A DNA stretch of 64,000 nt from Aeromonas rivipollensis (GTDB lineage: Bacteria > Pseudomonadota > Gammaproteobacteria > Enterobacterales > Aeromonadaceae): assembly GCF_010974825.1 (NCBI RefSeq), contig NZ_JAAILA010000007.1, positions 248,001-312,000 of the forward strand, given 5' to 3'. The notes below the pieces were generated by a model. It saw nothing but the letters and a program-made list of their open reading frames with translations, was not told the DNA's origin and did no database searches. Shown here piece by piece: positions 44,561 to 53,707 of this stretch. Position 1 is the first letter of the stretch. Each line of letters starts with the position of its first letter. The position numbers and the translations under genes are program-made.

Positions 44561-45595
44561 ATGCGCATCTCCAGCATCGAGTGCGGGCGAGTCCTGGCCA
44601 TCCTGGCCGTGATGACCATTCACCTCTCCCCCTTCAGCAATCCGTTCGATCCCACACTGTGGAATGACTCCCTCTATTTCTGGCTGGGGGGCGCCATCAA
44701 CCAGCTCTGCCGCTTCGCGGTGCCGCTCTTCTTCCTGTGCGCCGGCTACTTCCTGCAACCCGCCCTGGCCGCAGGCAAGCCTATGGCGGTGGCGCTGCGC
44801 TACTGCCGCCCCCTGCTGGGGCTCTGGCTGGCCTGGAGCCTGCTCTATCTGCTGGTGCCCTTCAACCCAGTCGCGGCCATGGCGGAAGGCTATCTGCCCG
44901 CCATGGCGGGCCAGTGGCAGATGCAGCTGGGGGATCCCCTCAACGCCTGGTGGGTGGGCGGTATGATCCACCTCTGGTTCCTGCCCGCCCTGATGCTGGC
45001 CGTCCTGCTGCTGGCCCTCTGCTGGCTGGTCAGTCTGCCCCGACTGGCCCTGGTGGCGGGCGCCCTGCTCTACGGGCTTGCCCTGATCGGCGGCTCCTAT
45101 GGCTCGCTGCTAGGGGGTGAGTGGGCCCTGCTGACCCGCAACGGCCCCTTCTTCTCGCTGCTGTTCGTGGCCCTTGGCGCCGAGCTGCGCCTGCGTGGCT
45201 GGCAACCCGATGCCCGGCGCAGCGCCCTGCTGATGGTGGCGGGTATGGGTCTCTATGCCCTGGAGGCCGCGGGCCTGCTGCGTTTCGCCGCCGTGCCCCT
45301 CAACCGTCATGACTTCCTGCTGGGCTCCCTGCCCTGGGCACTCGGCCTGTTTGGCCTGCTGCTGGCAAACCCAAACTGGGGCAAGGGCAGCTGGCTGGAA
45401 CGCCAGGCCCCCAAAGTGTTGGGTCTCTACTGCCTGCATATGATGCTGGTGGTCTGGCTGATGATCTTCGGCCCCCAGGGCAAGCTGCTGTGGTGGGAGC
45501 TGGTCAAGGTGCCGGTGCTGCTGGTGCTCTCCCTGCTCGCCTGCCGGCTGCTGGCGACGAACCGGATCAGTGGCTGGCTGCTGCGGGCTCGCTGA
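44561..45595 (+). CDS. acyltransferase family 3 membrane protein
   Basis: A 344-residue protein with about ten membrane segments. The catalytic His is in VMTIHLSPFSNP (residue 21), and RFAVPLFFLCAGYFL is the conserved second segment. Members O-acetylate surface glycans or enterobacterial common antigen (WecH/OatA-like). The acceptor is unknown. Its 3' end overlaps the convergent hxlR-type gene by 29 bases. Confidence 0.88.
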   Translation: MRISSIECGRVLAILAVMTIHLSPFSNPFDPTLWNDSLYFWLGGAINQLCRFAVPLFFLCAGYFLQPALAAGKPMAVALRYCRPLLGLWLAWSLLYLLVPFNPVAAMAEGYLPAMAGQWQMQLGDPLNAWWVGGMIHLWFLPALMLAVLLLALCWLVSLPRLALVAGALLYGLALIGGSYGSLLGGEWALLTRNGPFFSLLFVALGAELRLRGWQPDARRSALLMVAGMGLYALEAAGLLRFAAVPLNRHDFLLGSLPWALGLFGLLLANPNWGKGSWLERQAPKVLGLYCLHMMLVVWLMIFGPQGKLLWWELVKVPVLLVLSLLACRLLATNRISGWLLRAR

Positions 45596-45944
45596 GGGGG
45601 TTAGCGCTGGCCGCTGCGGATCCGCTCTTACCGGCCAGCAGGTCGGCGTGGGCGAGGGCGAAGTCGTGCATCTGTTGCAGCAGAGGGAGAAGGGCTACCC
45701 CGAGCGGGCTCAGGGCATATTCGACCCGGGGCGGGACCTCGGGATAAAGAGTGCGCAGGATGACGCCGTCCGCCTCCAGCTCCTTGAGCTGGGCGGTCAG
45801 CACCTTCTGGCTCACCTCGGGCAGGCAGCGGCGCAGGTCGCCAAAGCGCAGGGTCTGGGCGCGCAGATGAAACAGGATGGCCGGTTTCCATTTACCGGCG
45901 AGCAGGCGCAGCACCTGATAGGCGGGGCAAGGGAGTGGGGACAA
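45567..45944 (-). CDS. HxlR family transcriptional regulator
   Basis: A 125-residue winged-helix regulator of the HxlR/MarR-like type. CPAYQVLRLLAGKWKPAILF is the family signature (with the Cys that senses electrophiles in several members), followed by FGDLRRCLPEVSQKVLTAQLKEL and a wing (LYPEVPPRVEYALSPLG). The start codon is TTG 45942-45944; no better one is seen. The divergent target is probably the YdhR-like gene. It overlaps the acyltransferase gene at the 3' end. Confidence 0.85.
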   Translation of the reverse strand: MSPLPCPAYQVLRLLAGKWKPAILFHLRAQTLRFGDLRRCLPEVSQKVLTAQLKELEADGVILRTLYPEVPPRVEYALSPLGVALLPLLQQMHDFALAHADLLAGKSGSAAASANPLSEPAAASH

Positions 45945-45961
45945 AGGATGGCTCGCGACTG

Positions 45962-45977
45962 GTTACTTTGGGGTAAC
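45962..45977. promoter_or_regulatory. inverted repeat in the hxlR/ydhR spacer
   Basis: GTTAC-TTTGGG-GTAAC is a perfect 5-base inverted repeat 18 bases from the HxlR start, a plausible operator for the regulator acting on both genes. Confidence 0.5.
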
Positions 45978-46063
45978 TATGCCACCAAAATGTGCCTTCT
46001 TGCAGCCAAAATGCCGGCTTCCTATGATGCGGACTCCGTCATTCAACGCCCAAGAGGTTCATC

Positions 46064-46369
46064 ATGCCCAGCCTGCTGCAGATCCATTTCACCTTCCCCG
46101 CCGAGATGATGGGGCCGGCCCTCACCGCCGCCGCCCTGCCGCTGGCCGAGTCCATCACCCGGGAGCCGGGCCTTATCTCCAAGATCTGGACCGAGAATCC
46201 GCGCACCGGCGAGGCGGGGGGCATCTATCTGTTCGAGGATGAGGAGAGCGCCCTCGCCTACGCCACCATGCACGAGCAGCGGGTGCTCGCCATGGGTGCC
46301 AGCGCGGTGCAGTTCAAGGTATTCGACGTCAACGAGCCCCTGAGCCGCATCACCAAGGGCATCTCCTGA
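46064..46369 (+). CDS. YdhR family monooxygenase-like protein
   Basis: A 101-residue ferredoxin-like-fold protein of the YdhR family (LLQIHFTFPAEMM, then WTENPRTGEAGGIYLFEDEESA). These are putative mono-oxygenases acting on aromatic compounds without a cofactor. It is divergent from an HxlR-type regulator, a common arrangement, and probably induced by a reactive compound. Its 3' end overlaps the convergent acetyltransferase by 20 bases. Confidence 0.88.
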   Translation: MPSLLQIHFTFPAEMMGPALTAAALPLAESITREPGLISKIWTENPRTGEAGGIYLFEDEESALAYATMHEQRVLAMGASAVQFKVFDVNEPLSRITKGIS

Positions 46370-46889
46370 TCCCCTCCTGCCGTTCCAACCGATAGAGGGT
46401 GCCCTGCTGCCAGACGAAGCCCAGCCGCCGGAACAGTCGCTGGCTGGGCAGATTGCCCGGCTCAATATCCGCAAGCAGGGTATGAATGCCCAGCTCCCCG
46501 GCATACCCCATCACAGCGGTCAGTGCCTCCCCCATCAGGCCCTGACCCCAGTGGCTGCGAGCCAGCATGCAGCCCACTTCAGCCTGACGCAGGCCGACCT
46601 GCACCGGGTCGGCCGCGAAGCTGTGCAGGCCGCTGGTACCGACAAGGCGCCCGCTGCCGCGCGCCATCAGGCCCCATTCCAGAGACTCTCCCGCCGCCAG
46701 CAGGCGTTCGACGCTCGCCAGCATCTGCGAGACGGTGGCGAGGGACGGAAAAGGAGGCTCGCCGACGAAGCGCATAACCTCGGGATCCCCGTAGATGGCG
46801 AAGAGATCGGTGTCGTCCCGCCCATCGAGCGGGCGCAGCAGCAGCCTGGGAGTAAGCAGAATGGGCAATTCGCGGGGCAGGGGTGGCAC
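46350..46889 (-). CDS. GNAT acetyltransferase, RimJ/RimL type
   Basis: A 179-residue acetyltransferase. TPRLLLRPL is the RimJ/RimL N-terminal segment, RSHWGQGLMGEALTAV the acetyl-CoA loop, and NLPSQRLFRRLGF motif B. The start is GTG 46887-46889 with a weak SD. Acceptor unknown (protein N-termini, or small molecules). Confidence 0.85.
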   Translation of the reverse strand: MPPLPRELPILLTPRLLLRPLDGRDDTDLFAIYGDPEVMRFVGEPPFPSLATVSQMLASVERLLAAGESLEWGLMARGSGRLVGTSGLHSFAADPVQVGLRQAEVGCMLARSHWGQGLMGEALTAVMGYAGELGIHTLLADIEPGNLPSQRLFRRLGFVWQQGTLYRLERQEGIRRCPW

Positions 46890-46934
46890 AGGATCACATC
46901 GCCTTGTCTGTTTAAGGGAGCCCCATCATGGGGC

Positions 46935-47549
46935 TCAGAACCTCAGGGTCAAGCCGATATTGGCCTGCCACTGGGTGAGCAGATCCCCCCGCACCCGGAA
47001 GGCGCAGACCTCTGGGTTGCAGAGAAAGGCGCTGTCGTCATTGAGCAGAGAGCCGTAGCCGCGCACCTCGGCCCGCAGCGCCAGATGTTCCCCCAGGCGC
47101 GGCTGCACCCCGAGCGCTAGGGACATGGAGGGGGCCGTCTCGCTGTCATAGGCATCGAAGCGGGTCACCCCGATCCCGGCACCTATATAGGGCGCCATCA
47201 GGTTGTCCGAGAGGGTGAGGGCACCGGCGAAGTGCAGGATATCCACCGTCAGCCTGTCAGGCTGATCCGGGGAGATGGGGGTGGACTGATGGCTGTAGAG
47301 CAGTTCCACCATGCCGGGATCATCCACCTCCCGGCTGATGAAGAGGCCCCAGTTGCCCGAGCTCTCCCCTTGCAGTGAGTCGATGCCGGTCGAGTGCGGC
47401 GTGGGGGCAGGTTCATCCATGGCCTCGAAGTCGATGGAGGAGCTGTAACCCAGGAAAGGGGTCAGTTGCCAGCCCGAGGCGGCGGGCTCGGCCGCCCCGC
47501 CCGTCAGCGGCAAGCACAGTCCCAGCAGCATCATGATCGCTCGCGTCAC
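46935..47549 (-). CDS. small outer-membrane beta-barrel protein
   Basis: A 204-residue protein with a signal peptide (MMLLGLCLPLTGGAAE) and an eight-strand barrel pattern (WQLTPFLGYSSS, WGLFISREV, MAPYIGAGIGVTRF, HLALRAEVRGYG), ending in Phe (GLTLRF). It belongs to the OmpA-barrel/OmpW-like group of porin-like or surface proteins; the role is unknown. GTG 47547-47549 has GGAG at good spacing; ATG 47588 is an alternative. Confidence 0.75.
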   Translation of the reverse strand: MTRAIMMLLGLCLPLTGGAAEPAASGWQLTPFLGYSSSIDFEAMDEPAPTPHSTGIDSLQGESSGNWGLFISREVDDPGMVELLYSHQSTPISPDQPDRLTVDILHFAGALTLSDNLMAPYIGAGIGVTRFDAYDSETAPSMSLALGVQPRLGEHLALRAEVRGYGSLLNDDSAFLCNPEVCAFRVRGDLLTQWQANIGLTLRF

Positions 47550-47775
47550 GCTCTTCTCCCCGGTTGGCATGGATTGCGTCAAAAGCATATCAGAGCCTGT
47601 TCCATCCGACCCTTGACGGGGGCTGTATCGCCCCATTTTGGCGACCCGCCCCCCTTCCCTGCCCTCGATTTCCAGCAAAGCTTGCGCCGGCTCACATTAT
47701 TCATCTGGGATTAACCTCTGCCACGTAAGCTGACGGCGCCACAGCGGTGGCGTTAACAGGACGAGGATCTCAGGA

Positions 47776-48414
47776 ATGGTTGCCGCGCAACTCAACGACC
47801 CACAAAGCACGCTCTCCGATACCCTGCGGGCCACCGCCCACGCCATCGAGGAGAGCCACATCAGCCTCAGGGAGATGCTGGCCCTGGTGGGCGAGCAGGG
47901 CATGCTGCTGTTTTGCGTGCTGCTCACAGTCCCCTTCCTGTTGCCTGTCTCCATTCCCGGCGTCAGCACGCCCTTTGGGCTCTTGATCCTCTTTATCGGC
48001 ATCGGCATCACCCTCAACCGGGTGCCCTGGCTGCCCGCCGTCCTGATGGAGCGCCGCTTCGCCGCCGAGCACCTCAAACCGGCCCTGCACAAGGGGGCCG
48101 ATCTGCTTGCCCGCATCGATCGTCTCATCCGGCCGCGCCTGCTGCTGCTGACCGGCAGCTCCGCCATCAATCGCTGCAACGGCCTGCTGATCATGCTGGC
48201 GGCCCTGCTGCTGATGCTGCCGCTCGGCGCCATTCCCTTCACCAACGCCATGCCCGCCTGGGCCATACTGCTGCTGTCCATCGGCATGCTGCAACGGGAC
48301 GGTCTCTTCGTCGCCCTCGGCTACGCCCTGGTCAGCGCCACCCTGGTCTGGTTCAGCGTGCTGGCCATAGGTCTGCTGATGGCGGGCCAGAACATCTCGA
48401 CCCTGTTTGGCTAA
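47776..48414 (+). CDS. ExoD family membrane protein
   Basis: A 212-residue protein of the exopolysaccharide-synthesis ExoD family: SLREMLALVGEQGMLLFCVLL, PFLLPVSIPGVSTPFG and three or four further hydrophobic segments. ExoD proteins affect exopolysaccharide amount and pH tolerance in rhizobia; the mechanism is unknown. ATG 47776; single-gene unit. Confidence 0.88.
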   Translation: MVAAQLNDPQSTLSDTLRATAHAIEESHISLREMLALVGEQGMLLFCVLLTVPFLLPVSIPGVSTPFGLLILFIGIGITLNRVPWLPAVLMERRFAAEHLKPALHKGADLLARIDRLIRPRLLLLTGSSAINRCNGLLIMLAALLLMLPLGAIPFTNAMPAWAILLLSIGMLQRDGLFVALGYALVSATLVWFSVLAIGLLMAGQNISTLFG

Positions 48415-48476
48415 GGCTCGGCAGACAAGCGCCAAGGCAACACTTTGGCCAAGGCCGGGTAGCGACAGATAACAAA

Positions 48477-48500
48477 GAGGGCGACACAGTGTCGCCCTCG
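48477..48500 (+). terminator. terminator after exoD-like gene
   Basis: GAGGGCGACAC pairs with GTGTCGCCCTC with a short loop, followed by GTTCG. T-tract is weak. Confidence 0.7.
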
Positions 48501-48523
48501 TTCGTTGCAAGCCAGGGCACTCT

Positions 48524-49414
48524 TCAGGGATCCCCGTCGTGGGCCACCTGGTTTCGCCCCCCCCGCTTGGCCCGATAAAGCCACTCGTCCGCCCGGGCCA
48601 GCACGGCGCTGAGCTCCTCCCCCGGCCGGATCAGGGTGGTGCCCAGACTGACTGTGACGGGGGCCGGATCCGGCGCCATGGCCGCCACAGCGGCGCGGAT
48701 CCGCTCCGCCACCTTCAGCAATATCCCCTCGTCTATCTGCGGCAGCAGGATCAGAAACTCCTCGCCGCCGCTGCGCACGAACAGATCCTCCCCCCGCAGC
48801 TGGGCAGAGACGCAGTCGCAGACGCGGCACAGCACCCTGTCCCCGGTCTGGTGACCGTAGCGATCGTTGATCTGCTTGAAGTGATCGAGATCCAGCATGA
48901 TGAGGCCGGTGAGCGGCTGGCCCTGCACCCTCTGGTGATATTGATCGAAGAAGAAGTGGCGATTGTAGAGGCCGGTCAGCTGATCCGTCTCGCCGAGCCG
49001 CTTGAGCCGCAGTTGCAGCTCGTGCTGGCGGGTGATGTTGCGGGTCATCCAGGCCACCGCCCGCTTGCCGTCGTAGAGAGAGGGCAGCGGCGCTATCTTG
49101 CCCTCGAAGCGCTGCATCCCCTGGGGCCCCGCCTCGGCATCTATGCCCTCCACCTCGGCGGGGGAGAGATCGTACTCCACCACCTGCACCTGGCCGCCGG
49201 CCAGGGCGCGCGCCACCTGCTCCATCACCCAGAACGCCTTGTCTGCCGGCAGCACATCGAACAACCGCTTGCCGATCAGGGGGTTGCCATCCTGATATGA
49301 CTGTTGCTCCACCCCGCCTATGTATTCGATGTAGTGACCATCTTCACTGAGGATGAAGACGGGGTCGGGCAACTGGGTCATCACTTCATAGAGTTGTGCC
49401 ACTGAGAGAGCCAT
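48524..49414 (-). CDS. PAS-GGDEF diguanylate cyclase
   Basis: A 296-residue protein. Residues 1-130 form a PAS sensor domain (LPDPVFILSEDGHYIEYIGG), residues 140-290 the GGDEF domain with RSGGEEFLILLPQ as active site. It should make cyclic di-GMP from GTP. A possible inhibitory RxxD site is not seen five residues before GGEEF. It could counteract the HD-GYP protein at 16894-18132, though they are far apart. Confidence 0.92.
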   Translation of the reverse strand: MALSVAQLYEVMTQLPDPVFILSEDGHYIEYIGGVEQQSYQDGNPLIGKRLFDVLPADKAFWVMEQVARALAGGQVQVVEYDLSPAEVEGIDAEAGPQGMQRFEGKIAPLPSLYDGKRAVAWMTRNITRQHELQLRLKRLGETDQLTGLYNRHFFFDQYHQRVQGQPLTGLIMLDLDHFKQINDRYGHQTGDRVLCRVCDCVSAQLRGEDLFVRSGGEEFLILLPQIDEGILLKVAERIRAAVAAMAPDPAPVTVSLGTTLIRPGEELSAVLARADEWLYRAKRGGRNQVAHDGDP

Positions 49415-49577
49415 AGGTGCTCCTTTTTATCTGCGGGGAGGGCCCTGTGTTGTCTGTTATACACGACCCGTTCAGTATCGCATACGGCCAGAATGCCGTG
49501 GCGAACCGCCGCCAGCCTTGACCTGGTGGATGCCGTTTGGATATTAATGGGATTTGCCTGCCCCAGGAGGCCCCTAG

Positions 49578-49994
49578 ATGAAACTCACCCCACCCCTGCC
49601 CCCGATTGAGCGGGATCTCGACGCCCTGCGCATCGGCCTGTCAGGCTACAACCAGGCGGTTGCCGGCAGCCATCTGCGCGAGCAGGTAGCCAGCTTTATC
49701 AAGGATGAACAGGGGCTTGTGCTGGGCGGCATACTCGCCGACATCAAGTGGGGCTGGCTGCACATCGACTGGCTCTGGATAGACGAGCGCATTCGCAAGG
49801 AGGGCTGGGGCGGCCGCCTGCTCGCCAGCATGGAGCAGTATGCCGGGAGCAAGGGCATCATCAATGTCCACCTGGAAACCACCAGCTTCCAGGCGCTGCC
49901 CTTCTACCAGAAACAGGGCTACACCGTGTTCGGCGAGCTGTCGGACATGCCGCCCGGGCATATCACCTACTTCCTGAAGAAGCGGCAGGACTAG
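49578..49994 (+). CDS. GNAT family acetyltransferase
   Basis: A 138-residue protein of the GNAT fold with IDWLWIDERIRKEGWGGRLL as acetyl-CoA loop and LETTSFQALPFYQKQGY as motif B. AGGAGG lies before the ATG. Substrate unknown. This is the fourth of the five GNAT-type genes in the window. Confidence 0.85.
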   Translation: MKLTPPLPPIERDLDALRIGLSGYNQAVAGSHLREQVASFIKDEQGLVLGGILADIKWGWLHIDWLWIDERIRKEGWGGRLLASMEQYAGSKGIINVHLETTSFQALPFYQKQGYTVFGELSDMPPGHITYFLKKRQD

Positions 49995-50061
49995 GGCACT
50001 AGGGGACGCCGAGCGTCAAGGGGCGCGCCTTGCCCTTCTCCGGGCTCCGGTGCCTTGATAC

Positions 50062-50096
50062 GAAAACGCCATCGAGAGGGGTTCGATGGCGTTTTC
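50062..50096 (-). terminator. terminator after lpoB
   Basis: A perfect 14-bp stem GAAAACGCCATCGA / TCGATGGCGTTTTC lies 20 bases beyond the lpoB stop. It also ends in TTTTC on the plus strand. Confidence 0.88.
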
Positions 50097-50115
50097 GGTG
50101 GCCGGGATGACGGGA

Positions 50116-50703
50116 TCAGCGGCTGGCGGAGCGGCTCCCGCTCCAGAGCAGCTCGCCGCTCTTCAGATCCATCAGGCTCATGGCGAGGCGGTAGCGGCTC
50201 CCCTCGGAGAGAAGATCCCCGTAGAGCATGTAACCGGCCCCGGTCTGGCGACCCAGACGCACCAAAGAGGCGGGGTTCATGCCCCCCTGCTGGTACTCGA
50301 GCTGACCCGTGATGGCCGCCACCTGGCCGGGATCGGCGAAGCGAAAGCCGCTGTTTGCCTGAATGCGCTGGCTCATGGCCACCGCCATGGGCTGGGTACT
50401 GAAGGGCTCACCAGTGCCGTTCTGGGGCGCCATCAGCAGCAGCACAGGGCTGCCATCCTGGCTCAGTGCCTGCACCTCGGGGGCCTTCAGAAAGGCATCC
50501 GCCATGGCGAGCGCCAGCCCGGTCGGGGCCACGGGTTCGGGCGCAGGCACAGGCTCTGCCTTGTCGGGCTCGGCCACAGGTTTCTCTGGCTGGCTCACCG
50601 GCTTGTCCGGCTCGCCGACCGGCGCCGGGGTGCCTCCATAGGGATTGACCGCACAGCCGCCCAGCAAGAGGGCACCCACCATCAACAAGGAACGCAGCTT
50701 CAT
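50116..50703 (-). CDS. lpoB: penicillin-binding protein activator LpoB
   Basis: A 195-residue outer-membrane lipoprotein that stimulates PBP1b. Lipobox LLGGC (Cys about 17), then a Pro/Glu/Lys linker (residues 25-60) that spans the periplasm, then a globular domain with DAFLKAPEVQAL, PQNGTGEPF and LYGDLLSEGSRYRLAMSLMD. The family start MKLRSLLMVGALLLGGC fixes ATG 50701-50703; GGAGA is upstream. Good family match. Confidence 0.88.
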   Translation of the reverse strand: MKLRSLLMVGALLLGGCAVNPYGGTPAPVGEPDKPVSQPEKPVAEPDKAEPVPAPEPVAPTGLALAMADAFLKAPEVQALSQDGSPVLLLMAPQNGTGEPFSTQPMAVAMSQRIQANSGFRFADPGQVAAITGQLEYQQGGMNPASLVRLGRQTGAGYMLYGDLLSEGSRYRLAMSLMDLKSGELLWSGSRSASR

Positions 50704-50927
50704 CTTTTCTCTCCACCAGAAGTCCGCAGGACGGACTTCGCCAAAAGCCCGTGGGGGCGGAGCACCAGCCCCGCATCCCTCCCATGCTAGAGACAAACCG
50801 GCTCCGGGTCGATGCGCACATGGACCGGGGGCGACAAAGGCTGGCGAACCGGGGCGTACAAAAAGGTGGCAAGGGTCCTTCCGGTTCCGTTAGGGTAGCT
50901 TGAGCCCAGACCCCAGAGGAGCACCCC

Positions 50928-51563
50928 ATGCACGGACCCGACCCCGCCAACCCCCACCCCATGAAGGGCTTCCCCCAGGTGTGCTTTATCAAGAACACCA
51001 TCAAGGGACCCAATATCGAGGTGGGCGACTACAGCTACTACGACGACCCGGAAGACTCCGCAGGCTTTGAGCGCAACGTCCTCTACCACTTCCCCTTCAT
51101 CGGCGACAAGCTGATCATCGGCAAGTTCTGCGCCATCGCCCGCGGGGTCAAGTTCATCATGAACGGCGCCAACCACCAGAGCTCTGGCTTCTCCACCTAC
51201 CCCTTCTTTATCTTCGGCAACGGCTGGGAAAGCGCCGCCCCCGCACCGGGCAGCCTCCCTTACAAGGGGGATACGGTGATTGGCAACGACGTCTGGATTG
51301 GCTATGACGCCCTGATCATGCCGGGCGTCAAAGTCGGCAACGGCGCCATCATCGCCGCCCGCGCCGTGGTCACCGGCGACGTACCCGACTACGCCATCGT
51401 CGGCGGCAACCCCGCCAAGCTGATCCGCTACCGCTTCGACGACGACACCATTGCCCGCCTCAACACCCTCGCTTGGTGGGACTGGCCGGTGGAACAAATC
51501 AGCCGGAATTTGCAGTTGATTGCCGGTGGGGAAATTGGTGAGTTGGAGAAGGGGGATTTATAG
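50928..51563 (+). CDS. Vat-like streptogramin A / xenobiotic O-acetyltransferase
   Basis: A 211-residue left-handed beta-helix acetyltransferase of the Vat/CatB group. The N-terminus MHGPDPANPHPM and VEVGDYSYYD region, FIMNGANH with the catalytic His, GNDVWIGYDALIMPGVKVG and WWDWP match Vat enzymes that acetylate streptogramin A. Vat-like proteins occur in environmental bacteria without proven resistance. GAGGAG lies 6 bases before the ATG. Base composition falls to AT-rich from about codon 195 onward; the low-GC island begins just past the stop. Confidence 0.85.
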   Translation: MHGPDPANPHPMKGFPQVCFIKNTIKGPNIEVGDYSYYDDPEDSAGFERNVLYHFPFIGDKLIIGKFCAIARGVKFIMNGANHQSSGFSTYPFFIFGNGWESAAPAPGSLPYKGDTVIGNDVWIGYDALIMPGVKVGNGAIIAARAVVTGDVPDYAIVGGNPAKLIRYRFDDDTIARLNTLAWWDWPVEQISRNLQLIAGGEIGELEKGDL

Positions 51564-51973
51564 AATTCAACCACGGTAATACTGAGGAAGAAAATCCAAA
51601 GGCTCTGCCTGTATATCAAAGCTGAGGCAGCTCACATTATCAGCAACTTCAGTTTCAGATAAAACCTAGTCAAAGGTACACTGACTAAAATTAACGCCTA
51701 TTGTGCCAATAAAGTTAATGTTTAAAAGATACGTTCTTCTTTAGCATTTTAGATCGTTCCCAAAACTTTGATGCAACTCAAAATACATATCAAAGCATCA
51801 TCTTGCCAGTTATTTAAAATACTAAATCAGACATCTAGAAAGTACATCCAAAAAGTGTCTTTATTAAGTGCTATCAAACAGCACAAAATATATAAATTGC
51901 ATGACACCTGTCACTCAGCAATTCACTATTAATAGATGCTTATTAAAATCACCAATATAATGGAGATGATAGA
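51564..51973. other. AT-rich leader region before the OLD-family gene
   Basis: About 410 bases of roughly 33% GC, unlike the flanking chromosome. It holds no coding frame above 60 codons that I would support. The SD GGAGATG lies at 51962-51968 before the ATG. Confidence 0.6.
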
Positions 51974-53707
51974 ATGAAAATAAATTTCTTTTCTGTAAAT
52001 AATTTCAGAGGAATATCAGGTGGTTTGGAAAGCAACAAAATAACGTTTGAAAATACCAACACCTTGTTTGTATATGGTCAAAATAATGTTGGGAAGTCTA
52101 CTTTCTTAAAGGCATATCAGTTTTTCTATCAAAACGAAAAACCATCTAAAAATGATTTCTATAAATGTGAAATAAAAAACAACATTGAATTCGAAATCGA
52201 GGTTTATTTACAGCAACTTGATAAAGACCGTATAGAAACCACAGCAGCAAAACAAAAAGAATCGTATAAGAAATATCTCTTCGAGGATAAGATAAAAATC
52301 AAGAAAACATGGTTATCTGATGACAAAGGTGCAATAAAAGAAAAAAATCAGACATATAACTATCTAGATAAAAAATATGAGGATGTGGGGTACGCTAGTA
52401 TCGGATTGCATACTGTATTCCAGTCTTGTATGCCAAAGCCCATTTTTATAAAAGCCATGCCGACAGAAGATGAGGCCAAGGAAATATTAAACGTCATTCT
52501 AAAAAGCATGGCGGAAAACACCTTAAAATCTGAAGACCTTATTGCATTACACGAAGCCAAAGCAAAGATTCAAGAACTACAAGATAAAATGTATAACCCA
52601 GAAATAATTAAAAGCTATCAAGATTCTGTTAATTCCTATTTCTCTCAGATATTCTCAGATACTACATTAATCTTCAAAGAGTCAAAGGATCGCTTAGTAT
52701 GGAGTGAAAATAAGCTAGGGAAAGATTTTAGCATTGATTTTTTCAAAACTGACCAAGAAGGCAAACCAGACATATCTATTCCCTCATCTTCTGACACAGT
52801 AGGGCATGGAACGATCCGGACTGCAATTTTTACTCTTCTACTAATGAAAGATGTTGCAGAAAAATTTGAACGCCAGCCAGGTAGAAAGGATTACATGGTT
52901 TTATTTGAAGAGCCAGAGCTGTTCCTTTACCCTAAAATCATAAAAGAATTGCGAGATTTGATATATAAAGTAAGTATTGATGACCTCCCATATCAAGTCT
53001 TGTGCGCATCACACTCACCATCGATGATCGATATATCACAACCAAAATCATCCATTATTAGACTTACAAAGTCCAACACAGGAACCCTTACTCATCAAAT
53101 AAATGACTCATTTCTAAAAGAAGCAAAAGGAATTAGTACAAATGAAGAATTAAAACAAGAGATGAATGAAATTCTTCGATTTAACCCTTATATTTGCGAA
53201 TCTTTCTATGCTGATGAAGTTTTGTTAATTGAGGGGCCCACAGAGGAAATTATTGCTCGAGCATTCCTTCAAGAATATGATTCAGAGAAAGACTTGTTTA
53301 TCTTAAACTGTGGCACAGTTAATAATATCCCATTTTACCAAAAAATATTCTCTAGATTTAAAATAAAATATCACATTGTGTGTGACACTGATGGTAGAGA
53401 AATCACCGACCATGATAAAGAACAGAACCCTTACTTCTCAACTCACATACAAAAATCAATAAGCGAACAGTTTGTTATTGATAAACGTGAAGGAATAAGT
53501 GGTCTAATGAGAGCTCATCACACGACATTTGAACCTGCTCACCAAGATGAACAAATTCCGGAAGTATTAAGATATAAAGAACAAGCACAGGGCAAGCCAC
53601 TAAACGCAAATCTCTACTGGAAAAATATCCTTCAGCCAAATAGGGAACATGCTGACTTTGACAAGGTACCTTTCATGAAATACCTACGTGAGATTATCAA
53701 CTACTAG
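51974..53707 (+). CDS. OLD-family ATPase-TOPRIM nuclease, stand-alone
   Basis: A 577-residue protein. The N-terminal ABC-type ATPase has Walker A GQNNVGKST (residues 35-43), Walker B VLFEEPELFLYP (E312, E313) and the His switch CASHSPSMID. The C-terminal TOPRIM domain has LLIEGPTEE (E420) and CDTDG (D471, D473). This is the OLD (overcoming lysogenization defect) architecture: an ATP-gated nuclease used in phage defence. No UvrD/GajB-like helicase or reverse transcriptase neighbours it, so it is a class 1 (stand-alone) type rather than Gabija. GC about 34% against about 63% around it and heavy A/T third positions mark recent transfer. Start at 51974 has a good SD. Confidence 0.9.
   Translation: MKINFFSVNNFRGISGGLESNKITFENTNTLFVYGQNNVGKSTFLKAYQFFYQNEKPSKNDFYKCEIKNNIEFEIEVYLQQLDKDRIETTAAKQKESYKKYLFEDKIKIKKTWLSDDKGAIKEKNQTYNYLDKKYEDVGYASIGLHTVFQSCMPKPIFIKAMPTEDEAKEILNVILKSMAENTLKSEDLIALHEAKAKIQELQDKMYNPEIIKSYQDSVNSYFSQIFSDTTLIFKESKDRLVWSENKLGKDFSIDFFKTDQEGKPDISIPSSSDTVGHGTIRTAIFTLLLMKDVAEKFERQPGRKDYMVLFEEPELFLYPKIIKELRDLIYKVSIDDLPYQVLCASHSPSMIDISQPKSSIIRLTKSNTGTLTHQINDSFLKEAKGISTNEELKQEMNEILRFNPYICESFYADEVLLIEGPTEEIIARAFLQEYDSEKDLFILNCGTVNNIPFYQKIFSRFKIKYHIVCDTDGREITDHDKEQNPYFSTHIQKSISEQFVIDKREGISGLMRAHHTTFEPAHQDEQIPEVLRYKEQAQGKPLNANLYWKNILQPNREHADFDKVPFMKYLREIINY

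Noticed and set aside
51974-53707. Gabija system
   Set aside because: There is no UvrD-like GajB gene next to the OLD-type protein.
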